The notes below the pieces were generated by a model. That model had not been told where the DNA came from and ran no database searches. It saw only the letters and a list, made by a program, of their open reading frames with translations. Shown in pieces: positions 22,601-27,148 of a stretch of DNA of 64,000 bases. A program made the translations under genes and the position numbers. Numbering within the stretch: position 1 is the first letter of the stretch; each line of letters begins with the position of its first letter. The stretch comes from Aliikangiella sp. G2MR2-5 (lineage in GTDB: Bacteria > Pseudomonadota > Gammaproteobacteria > Enterobacterales > Kangiellaceae): the NCBI RefSeq assembly GCF_015687155.1, contig NZ_JADPQF010000003.1, positions 186,001 to 250,000 of the forward strand, in the 5' to 3' direction.

Positions 22601-22897
22601 CAGCCCAAAAGTGGATATACTCAAGTTCAATACACTTGGGTAGGCTCTGATAACTTGGTTTATATTGCAAGATGGCACGGGCGCACGGGCGAATGGGGGC
22701 CAGCTCACTCGTGGCGTGTAACAAGAGGTACTTCTAAAAACCAAATCAATAGAGGTAATGGCGAAGAAATGTATAATGTTTTCGGAGCTCACCGATGGGT
22801 TTCCACTAGAGAATACAGAAGTGCGATTAGGGCTCGGAGAGCAGGAACTGCTACGGGTCATCAAAGATTCATTCTAAAGAGGTCACATATGCCATGA
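13652..22897 (+). CDS. Giant secreted SpvB/RHS protein with FnIII-like domains and a polymorphic C-terminal tip
   Basis: About 3081 residues. GTG at 13652 is chosen: it gives a clean signal peptide (QFKSLVLCIVMSLAGGF, then cleavage near VKA) and has GGGGA upstream, while the TTG at 13637 has none. Order: a low-complexity Ser/Asn/Gly stretch; seven tandem FnIII-like domains of about 93 residues (about 90-745), each ending in a Cys-pair motif such as RACNGYNWACSS; an SpvB/TcdB-type N-domain from about 765 (VPIAIPPGRAGMQPNVSLNY); at least seven FG-GAP/VCBS calcium repeats (DVNGDGIKDAV type); YD repeats; and the RHS core end GRFLSVDPFIQ to NPLAGTDPSGY (about 2750-2776). The last 300 residues, after a Lys-rich linker, are AT-richer and unlike the rest, as expected of a toxin tip. 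The tip is rich in Trp, His and Arg, and I do not recognise its family. A cognate immunity candidate overlaps the end. Confidence 0.85.
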   Translation: MQFKSLVLCIVMSLAGGFSTVVKAVCTEPLALSTGSDPLLTDSELQENGNSAGNANASGNGNSGANPSDSSTSESSSTLAFTGPGGGCTGGSTPNTPSSISYPSTSTSGSFTVSWGASEGFTGVIAKYHLEQSKNGGGYTEIATIAATTTSYSLTGRGYGDYRYRVRACKDGLCSGYRTGGTILVRPKPAKPATPVNVNSTATSYRVSWTKPSGTVSYYQVQEKLVSGNWATISSKHTATYIDLSGKLNNQAWNYRVRACNGYNWACSSYSSANTVRVELKPSVPTAPLNVNSASSSFSISWTKPSGSVNFYKVQERVAGGSWSTVSSNNTTTSLSFSGRANNTNYEYKVAACNSYDWACSDFSPVNLVRVEVKPEAPAKPTDINSTSTIFSVAWSKPSGTADYYYIRERTLGGSWSPEVKLTAASYPRTHSDGSTWEYQVKACNSFDWACSSFSPTAVAKVRIPAEIPGKQDNVYSNTSSYSVEWTAAARATYYYVQERAVGSTWGPLNKTSATSQTFTNNNNTYWEYQVKACNGEDWACSSFGPTISATVRFKPGTPAAPTTSVTQSITGSYSINWTAPTGTTTKYDLQQRKDNGGWATIANNTTSTTKAVSGLSSGDYQYRVRACNTYDWACSSYSVISNNVMVRLTPGKPSITQPTGNIVKYAQFPIKWGADAEATYYVVEELTGSGAWDVLANNLAATTYEISKSASGTYNFRVKACNELSCSAYSNTKTITLVLPPTYGEVTLQPVADAIFSPLGNIPAQQNVGALEGQAGVSGGAATYSVPIAIPPGRAGMQPNVSLNYSSRSGNGIVGVGWSLGVGSSIHRCGPSRAVDGQNVGVTYNATMDKLCLDGQRLILANSAAYGEPGAQYHTELDQFLRVTQLDGSMNSGSTNFKVEYKNGTLAYYGNSSDSRHSAGGISETLSWAIKQKEDRTPLRNNIRYYYETYGQGEHLLRQIKYTGENDSYGDRQVEFVYENRPDKDFKMLAGGKTESTKRLSHIKTYLNNGNLLIRDYAINYQNTTKTVSEVSRRSLVRNIVECSQNQCLPATNFTWEDVAPSMGAKKQFNTYTGDYNLALFGRDALNLTDVNGDGIKDAVIYDHLNPNSTTWERKVTVRLLNAAGELDTEKYYDNPIDLGTTNFNTVGADFNLDGYKDFIYYDYSSDQTKARSFKKSIVGGKEKWTYSGEVVTLITGPVKNVIDLNGDGKEDLITTDGTNYFAHFNTSKMTGGVASISFSAPQVMTHVNPNVRGHAYLSVMNIDMSSLFAFGAPPPPVVPFGPVLEQESMGTSDINGDGLVDLIFTREKNKEVTFNYEKSEFYPDGLVQKTAVPERIYHEIVFARPNGSGGVSYDARVPGEQLGLPYNIAFNQGVFADINGDGLADYASAEVISGQYRWMVRYNNGNGTFANSVNTGIATGIHTQTYDDDPLNDDIFKHRVQAVNGGLMVMDIDQDGDDELLVAEFPIGSVTYQSSHYNSMNIRRTGTGLHRFGDKSVEPYAFHSTYSAYDIRPYNYSVVDIRSGSNRVISNYLKAPLPYSVQGGLEIGDVNSDGYTDISYKQAKYFCVDSLDLNCDNIDKGDSWKTETRIEVSSSFSDTAALYYHQGEKASPDLLQEVENGLGVHSRWNYAPLVSDGGRSAQDPKFYEIPTDRYVMRNGFNYSEDYLYFASSMYVVSDFEQSNGIGEFNKTAYSYREAIYNREGRGFQGFRTIIVDNPDGTRAVTDFHQVFPLAGKIEEVRTCMANDDNYGHQSEDNSNVNVECNNSPLSKNAFEYFVFKKKYSEPTSGFSGRTRICPEGDLEGDECPSGDDDTLRASYNNYWWVVPTESTELSYDFNDRDSVLPLLNKKVTLDPLQDVDAAFGNILKTTQVIDDGYSQRQTVTENSYYPENIEGWWINKLEWTKVTSQTLSGSKNAVYDATLDPVKWTKTTINSYDPLGSRHPASITTTAIDAKSVTVNSIYNNTGLPTKVTTTADGESREVNTGYSSDGYFVEWVNSGLGRAYSYADPIHGQPERTKDINSLETNYKYDAFGRAEQVTPPNGSGQPVYTRFAWCENDCDGRGFPTDVASRMVYKQTSYSAGTPESIVYKDQFNRVVASATKAFDGSNYVYTTAVYDALGRKVRETNPSHDASFAKGVHFDKYDEIGRLTEKRVDQADNQEMAVSYIYAGHDTTIKASGLIMHRTYSGNGQLMKTVDAESGVTQYAYDAMGNPIVLQDANGSPITASYNGLGQKKYVIDPNMGRKDFTYTGFGEVKTETDANGNSYRYKYDTQGRLTHRYLNGWDYGDLEARFLFDSANQGTTGAKCKGLPESELSKNGNNFARSYAYDSLCRPLQTTTSIDGRSFVQTTHYDTNYGRVKGVTYPTGTTLENWYNSDGYLTHQVNAANDYVYHEVTAADARGQVLRALKANGNLTEKRVFDDVSGQMLEVYTYSNTVLDQRHRIVYTYDNGFGNLRSQDVESIDTNGVVSSLTETYRYDDLHRLVESTLNGVSTGYDYDKVGNLLYKDDFASNYLYGDIARTYNNAGPNAVRQVTKAGGGTVTYSYDANGNLLSDGEKTLTYNAFNKPTKITKSGITSNFYYGSDQMRFKQVKTGKAGGTETTYYVGKAYEEIHYNGEIIKKSYMGDTILTETERNNNLDFKIGFVHRDRLNSVVTITDENGRIVDNKSYDPFGKPRKASMEKVDLASPARLDQIAWMENYIPTKESTELHTRRGFTDHEHLDDAELIHMNGRVYDYNLGRFLSVDPFIQEPGNSQSMNPYSYIMNNPLAGTDPSGYTACDAGDDSCDKPKEKPKRKKRDHRRGKGFGWKTVYVAGNNGSDTTNATVVVKHKGKAPENIGDIKTEDVISITIISDTATEADLVAAYSGGTEEESFDFDCDGCKFTPGQYGLSGKRGGKPRRVRPQSQETQEIFNIHQYEMLVSQIQLINPHYRPPPNASSYNSPLVTQQTLSNLRVVLQNSINALAGRAPIQIGNTTGRMQPKSGYTQVQYTWVGSDNLVYIARWHGRTGEWGPAHSWRVTRGTSKNQINRGNGEEMYNVFGAHRWVSTREYRSAIRARRAGTATGHQRFILKRSHMP

Positions 22898-23328
22898 TAG
22901 ATGACAGGCTGTTAAAAGATATAGGGTTGTTGGTCGGTAATGTTTCGTTGTTAGTAAAAGATGACCCTGTGCCGAGAGAGTGGGCTGACTTGGCAGACAA
23001 ATCTGGTGTGCTAGAAGGGTGGAGAAGCCAAGAAAAACTAACTCCGCTGCAAATAGGAATTCTGGTTAAACTTGCATCAATTACTAATGAGGAAGAAGTC
23101 GCTGGAGCTATACTTGATATTTTGGATACCAAAGTAGGAAGCTCAGCTGCTATTAATATTGCTTATACTTTAATTATTAGCGATTATTCAGAAATTAGAG
23201 AGTTAGCGTTAGAGTTTTTATATGAAGACTATAATAGTGACTGTTTGGATGCGGCAATAATACTTCAGCATGATGAATGTGATTATGTCTCTCAGTTAGC
23301 AGCAAGGATATTAAAAGAAAACAACTAA
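22894..23328 (+). CDS. Probable immunity protein for the RHS tip
   Basis: A 144-residue acidic, helix-rich, soluble protein with no signal peptide and no family I recognise. Its ATG overlaps the RHS stop (ATGA, 4 nt). That is the usual position and coupling of an immunity gene directly behind a polymorphic toxin. The repeated hydrophobic helical pattern (INIAYTLIISDYSEIRELAL, then AAIILQHDECDYVSQLAARI) suggests HEAT-like helical repeats. The immunity role rests on position only. Confidence 0.55.
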   Translation: MIDDRLLKDIGLLVGNVSLLVKDDPVPREWADLADKSGVLEGWRSQEKLTPLQIGILVKLASITNEEEVAGAILDILDTKVGSSAAINIAYTLIISDYSEIRELALEFLYEDYNSDCLDAAIILQHDECDYVSQLAARILKENN

Positions 23329-23330
23329 AA

Positions 23331-23487
23331 AAACAGATGAACACAGGCGGCTAACCCAAAGCAAGTTACCGGGACACCCATCCAAATAAAAACAGATGAC
23401 CACAGGCGGCTAACCCAAAGCAAGTTACCGGGACACCCATCCAAATAAAAACAGATGACCACAGGCGGCTAACCCTGAGTAACCGCC
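23331..23487 (+). repeat. 59-bp tandem repeats (2.6 copies)
   Basis: Units begin AAACAGATG at 23331, 23390 and 23449 (period 59) and are nearly identical. Each full unit contains GGCGGCTAACCC, GCAAGTTACC and GGGACACCCATCC. The third is cut after GGCGGCTAACCC. A decayed relative (AAACAGATGG then AGAGACACGCATCC) lies at 23549-23577. It sits immediately after the immunity gene. Confidence 0.85.
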
Positions 23488-23504
23488 AGTTCCACCTTAA
23501 GTCC

Positions 23505-23536
23505 AGCCTGAGGTTCCCCCCCTCGGGCTTTTCTTT
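23505..23536 (+). terminator. Rho-independent terminator of the RHS-immunity operon
   Basis: AGCCTGAGG (23505-23513) pairs with CCTCGGGCT (23521-23529), with one G-T wobble, a 7-nt loop and a T-rich tail TTTTCTTT. A second hairpin (GGCGGCTA with TAACCGCC) lies just upstream at about 23464-23487. Confidence 0.75.
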
Positions 23537-23601
23537 GTCTACTTGATAAAAACAGATGGTGCCAGAGACACGCATCCGTGAAGAGCTGTAGTTCGTTTAA
23601 T

Positions 23602-23745
23602 CTACAAGATAGCTAACGCTAGAAGAGCTCCAGATAGACCTGAGCAGACCATAGTTAGAATTATGTAGTTGATTGTAGAGAGCTTATCGAGGACGTTGAG
23701 TTGAGCTTCGAGGGACTTACAGTTGGTGCATTCGTTGTGAGGCAT
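23602..23745 (-). CDS. Small membrane protein, 47 residues
   Basis: Not recognised as a family. Reads MPHNECTNCKSLEAQLNVL, then one hydrophobic segment (INYIILTMVCSGLSG and following residues) ending in AILAL-type residues. An N-terminal CxxC pair and one transmembrane helix are visible. AAGGA lies 8 nt upstream of the ATG, a good ribosome site. It starts 21 nt after the end of the helicase-like remnant on the same strand, so the two probably formed one operon of a former plasmid or phage. Confidence 0.5.
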   Translation of the reverse strand: MPHNECTNCKSLEAQLNVLDKLSTINYIILTMVCSGLSGALLALAIL

Positions 23746-23766
23746 TGGGTTTCCTTAGGTTGTTCG

Positions 23767-24534
23767 TTAGGCTGCTTGCTGATTATCGACAAGCTGCAAT
23801 AGGTGTTGGCACTGAGGGTAAGTCTCAGCGAGTTCAATAGCATTTCTACGTAGCTTGGCTGATAGTTGCTTACCACTTTCAACCGCTTTCATGATTCGAC
23901 TTTTCTTTTTTCTGTCTTTGCAGGAGAGCGGGATAGCAACTTCTCGCTTGTCCTGCTTCTCGAAGCCTACAAGTTGACTTAAGGTCGACTGAGGGAATAG
24001 CTCGTGAAGCGCTTCAGCTAATACCCTTGAACCGACAATGATATTTCTTGTGGCTTTGACCTGAGGTTTTCTCAATGAAGTTCGACACACAACTTGATAG
24101 GCATCAGGTAATACGAAAGTCTCAAAGATATCCTTGTTCGTAAATCCGTAGCGAGCCTTAAGAGCATTGATAAACTGTGTGTCAGGGTTGGTAGCCGCTA
24201 AGTAAGCAATGTTGTCGATATGCGAGTAACAATTCATACCTAAAGACTTGATGCTAAGGGTGGTGCAAAGCTTATCCTCAGGTGCAGCAACATAGTTGTT
24301 ACGAGCCAGTAGATAGCGATTACTATCAAACGCTTCAGGCAACGCTGAGATTATCGACGCCATGTAATCCTTATCGCCAGTATGAGTACATCGAGTCCAG
24401 TTACGGTCAGTTAGGTATTGAATGTTGATTTGGCCGTTGATGTGTCGATGAGCATCTTGTTTACCAATCTTGCCTGTTACTGGTTTAAATAAAAAGATCA
24501 AGGACACCCACTCGAAAATACAAATATATCTCAA
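23767..24534 (-). pseudogene. C-terminal remnant of a phage/plasmid-type SF2 helicase (tentative)
   Basis: A 255-codon frame. The motif sequence KSLGMNCYSHIDNIAYLAATNP followed by YQVVCRTSLRKP (split here: LGMNCYSHID, AYLAATNP, YQVVCRTSLR) resembles helicase motifs V and VI. The upstream part has no Walker motifs, so the ATP-binding half is missing. The first codons (IFEWVS) are read out of the GGACACCCA repeat flank at 24501-24547. This suggests that the repeat unit cut off the 5' end and supplied a fortuitous start. The C-terminal basic region (CKDRKKKSRIMKAVE) may bind nucleic acid. The family assignment is from pattern only. Confidence 0.4.
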
Positions 24535-24547
24535 ATTCGATTTGACT
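24501..24547 (+). repeat. Duplicate of the transposase 5' flank
   Basis: AGGACACCCACTCG, then TATCTCAAATTCGATTTGACT. The same elements (GGGGACACCCAC, then TATCTCAAAATCGATTTGACT) stand at 25031-25078 just before the intact transposase gene. This marks a second, decayed left edge. Confidence 0.75.
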
Positions 24548-24548
24548 T

Positions 24549-24726
24549 AAGATGCAGGACACCCATCCAAACGGCTATTGGTTTATTTGACCAGCAGGCT
24601 ACGCAGCGATTTGCAGCAGAAATGATCAGTTGTGAGATTATAAGATGCAGGACACCCATCCAAACGGCTATTGGTTTATTTGACCTGCAGGCTACGCAGC
24701 GATTTGCAGCAGAAATGATCAGTTGT
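24549..24726 (+). repeat. 93-bp-period tandem duplication
   Basis: Two 85-bp copies at 24549-24633 and 24642-24726 differ at a single base (ACCAGCAGG versus ACCTGCAGG). An 8-bp spacer separates them. Each carries GGACACCCATCC near its start. Near identity implies recent duplication. Confidence 0.9.
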
Positions 24727-24740
24727 TGCCGGCAAGGAAG

Positions 24741-24759
24741 CCTCGATTGAAAATCGAGG
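24741..24759 (+). repeat. Perfect hairpin
   Basis: CCTCGATT and AATCGAGG with a GAA loop, followed by TTATTCTTCGTTTTG. It could act as a weak terminator or a structured repeat of the mobile element. Confidence 0.5.
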
Positions 24760-24836
24760 TTATTCTTCGTTTTGTGTACTTGGAGGTACTGCCTAAGTTC
24801 TTTTCTAGTATTTAATTAGAGGAGAGAGGAATAACA

Positions 24837-24875
24837 AAAGCCCCATTGAGGGGGCTTTCGCCAGATAAAATCTGG
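24837..24875 (+). repeat. Two adjacent hairpins
   Basis: AAAGCCCC (24837-24844) pairs with GGGGCTTT (24851-24858). Three bases later CCAGAT-AAA-ATCTGG (24861-24875) forms a second perfect stem. No T-run follows on the + strand. Back-to-back short hairpins resemble REP/BIME-like structures near a transposase of this type. The rest of 24535-25135 contains no gene I can support. Confidence 0.5.
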
Positions 24876-25082
24876 TATCCAGAATCGCCTTTACCGGCAC
24901 AGCCTAGACCATCAGAGATGGTAGCGGGACGATGCTTTATTCAAGCCTCTGTATCATCCAAGAGTAATTCTATGAAACTTTTCAATGGGGATCAATGTGT
25001 CAATCTTAGCTCTGCATCGATCAAAATTAAGGGGACACCCACAATAAACTAATTTTATATCTCAAAATCGATTTGACTGGGG

Positions 25083-25098
25083 CTACTTATATAAGTAG
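25083..25098 (+). promoter_or_regulatory. 16-bp palindrome upstream of the transposase
   Basis: CTACTTATATAAGTAG is a perfect palindrome 38 bp before the transposase ATG. It includes a TATATAAG core. It may be an operator over the promoter or a transposase recognition hairpin. Confidence 0.45.
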
Positions 25099-25135
25099 TC
25101 TTGTTTTATGTGCTGCTTGAAAAGGAATTTCAATC

Positions 25136-26113
25136 ATGACTCGCGCTCGTGAAAGCATTATCGATTTGGAATCGACGCCTTATTACCACTGTATATCTCG
25201 TTGTGTGAGACGAGCCTTTCTTTGTGGTGAAGACCACTTTTCCGGTAAAAATTATGAACATCGCCGTGACTGGATAGTTGAACGCATTGCCTATCAGGTT
25301 GTATCGTTTGCTATAGAAGTCGCAAGCTATGCGGTGATGTCCAATCATTATCATCTGGTACTCAGAGTGGATGTTGAAAAGGCACACAGTTGGAGTGAAG
25401 CCAACATTATTCGACGCTGGAAAAGACTCTATAAAATCCCCGAAGTTGTTAAACAGTATCAAAAGAATCCACAGGCAAATGGCATTGCAGAAGTCGCTCA
25501 AGACATTATCGAAGAATGGCGAAATCGCCTAATGGATATTTCCTGGTTTATGCGAGGATTGAATGAATATTTAGCCAGAGAAGCGAATAAAGAAGATAAC
25601 TGTAAGGGGAGGTTCTGGGAAGGACGATTTAAATCCCAGCCGCTGCTTGATGAGGCTGCTGTATTAACTGCTATGAGTTACGTTGACCTTAACCCCATTC
25701 GTGCAAAAATGGCGAAGACTCCTGAGCAATCGAACTACACATCCATTCAACAGCGAATCAAACAATCGTTAAATTCAAACCATACCTTGCCAGTTCCACT
25801 CATTGAACTCACACAATCGGAACAAAAGCATAAAAACGCCATTCACTTTGCCCAGGTCGATTACCTACAACTAGTTGACTGGTTGGGTAGAGCAATACTG
25901 CCAAGTAAACGCGGTTTTATCGAAGAGGCTATCCCACCCATTTTGAACCGGCTTAACTTGCAAAGCGATGAATTTATCAATCTAATGAAAAGAAAAGACG
26001 ATTTATCCGGATTAACAGCCATCGGCTCACCTGGCGTTTTGACGCATTACTTTGAAAAACTGGGCTATCGGCGAGTTAGAGGAAAATCCATAGCACAAAA
26101 AGTTTTCACCTAA
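25136..26113 (+). CDS. REP-associated-type tyrosine (Y1, IS200-like) transposase
   Basis: A 325-residue single-strand DNA transposase of the TnpA-REP/RAYT type. N-terminal YYHCISRCVRRAF is followed by the HUH motif SNHYHLVLRV (His-x-His) at about residues 72-80. Catalytic-region signatures are WFMRGLNEYLAREANKE, GRFWEGRFKSQPLLDE and YVDLNPIRAKMA. AAGGAA precedes the ATG. Such proteins are usually single-copy domesticated transposases that move short palindromic repeats and not themselves. The frame is intact. The GGACACCCA motif 100 bp upstream and the many copies nearby may be its substrate, which is inferred. Confidence 0.88.
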   Translation: MTRARESIIDLESTPYYHCISRCVRRAFLCGEDHFSGKNYEHRRDWIVERIAYQVVSFAIEVASYAVMSNHYHLVLRVDVEKAHSWSEANIIRRWKRLYKIPEVVKQYQKNPQANGIAEVAQDIIEEWRNRLMDISWFMRGLNEYLAREANKEDNCKGRFWEGRFKSQPLLDEAAVLTAMSYVDLNPIRAKMAKTPEQSNYTSIQQRIKQSLNSNHTLPVPLIELTQSEQKHKNAIHFAQVDYLQLVDWLGRAILPSKRGFIEEAIPPILNRLNLQSDEFINLMKRKDDLSGLTAIGSPGVLTHYFEKLGYRRVRGKSIAQKVFT

Positions 26114-26308
26114 TCTGCTAAAAATCACTTCTGAAAGCTAATCATCATCACTGGTGAGAACTTGTCTCGCTCCAAAACTGACCAAACAATAAATTTGCTT
26201 CCATCTCGTTGTCTCATTCTTAAAGACACTATGGATAACTCAAAATCCAGGACTCGTCGGCGCTGATTATTTTTGTTAGTATGAAGTTATCATTAAGTTG
26301 GCTGTCCC

Positions 26309-26430
26309 GGTACTTGGGTACTTGGCGCCGGTACTTGGCGGTACTTGTCGTCCCGGTACTTGTCCCGGTACTTTGCCGGTACTTTGCCGGTACTTTTGGT
26401 ACTTTGTGGTCCCCGGTACTTTCGGGTACT
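26309..26430 (+). repeat. Degenerate GGTACT array, 11 copies
   Basis: GGTACT begins at 26309, 26317, 26330, 26340, 26355, 26367, 26378, 26389, 26398, 26415 and 26425, mostly extended to GGTACTT and joined by G/C-rich linkers of varying length (spacing 8-17). The last copy reads straight into the transposase fragment, whose first six bases in the intact gene (25357) are also GGTACT. No coding function is likely. Confidence 0.9.
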
Positions 26431-26664
26431 CAGAGTGGATGTTGAAAAGGCACGCAGTTGGAGTGAAGCCAACATTATTCGACGCTGGAAAAGACTCTAT
26501 AAAATCCCCGAAGTTGTTAAACAGTATCAAAAAAATCCACAGGCAGATGGCATTGCAGAAGTAGCGCAAGATATCATTGAAGAATGGCGAAATCGATTAA
26601 TGGACATCTCCTGGTTTATGCGAGGATTGAATGAATATTTAGCCAGAGAAGCGAATAAAGAAGA
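26425..26664 (+). pseudogene. Internal transposase fragment
   Basis: Exactly 240 bp colinear with 25357-25596 of the intact transposase, with no gaps. Reading by eye there are 12 base differences, only two of which change residues (His to Arg in KAHSW; Asn to Asp in QANGI). It therefore descends from a related functional gene, not from a local neutral copy. It is bounded on the left by GGTACT and on the right by GAAGA, which overlaps the start of the ilvA-end repeat. Confidence 0.9.
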
Positions 26665-26694
26665 AACCAGCAATCCCGCATTCCGACAGTTTTT
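26660..26694 (+). repeat. 35-bp direct repeat, right copy (ilvA end)
   Basis: Identical to 13211-13245, the last coding bases of ilvA. It is in frame with the transposase fragment, giving a chimera ending EETSNPAFRQFL and TAG. It marks the right edge of the island. Confidence 0.9.
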
Positions 26695-26698
26695 GTAG

Positions 26699-27148
26699 AG
26701 ATTCTTTAAAACAACGAATAAAAATTAAACAAAAGTATAGAATCTAAACATCAATGTAAGCTATTTCTTACAATGACTTAAGACTTTTACCGTTTATTCT
26801 CCACGTAAAAATAATCTATCATAGTGTAACCACTCACTGGTTTGAAGGATAAAACCATGACGCTATTACCTTTCTCTATTCCCTAGAAAAGCAACTTACC
26901 TTCTGTCTAAAAAATAAACGCCACTTTGTATTAAAGACCATCAAAGTTTTCAGGCTATACCATTTCGGGTTTTTAGTTCGAATAACTTTGAAATAATACG
27001 GTGACCTAGTGGCTATTGATATATATCCAACTTTTATTGTCTTTACCGACTCTTAAAAGCGCGAAGAGAATAAGTCCACAACGCTTATCGATAATTGTCG
27101 CTTAACAGTCTGTGCATGGAAAGTAACTAAAATAACGGAGTTTTAAAA
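26699..27148. other. Intergenic region right of the island
   Basis: About 450 AT-rich bases. A micro-ORF MTLLPFSIP (ATG at about 26857, with AAGGAT upstream) ends after nine codons. A frame beside it stays open for about 50 codons but has no start. I consider these decayed sequence, not genes. The promoter of the next gene should lie in the last 150 bp; none is clear. Confidence 0.4.

Noticed and set aside
23331-23487. Possible CRISPR array
   Set aside because: Units are contiguous 59-bp tandem repeats with no unique spacers, and no cas genes are nearby.
24846-25052. 68-codon frame before the transposase
   Set aside because: Starts in a hairpin, has no ribosome site, and ends in repeat sequence.
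26298-26564. Open frames running through the GGTACT array
   Set aside because: Low-complexity translation that simply joins the array to the transposase fragment; no start site of its own.
26857-26886. Nine-codon ORF MTLLPFSIP with an AAGGAT site
   Set aside because: Too short to judge; no terminator or control-codon run to make it a leader peptide.
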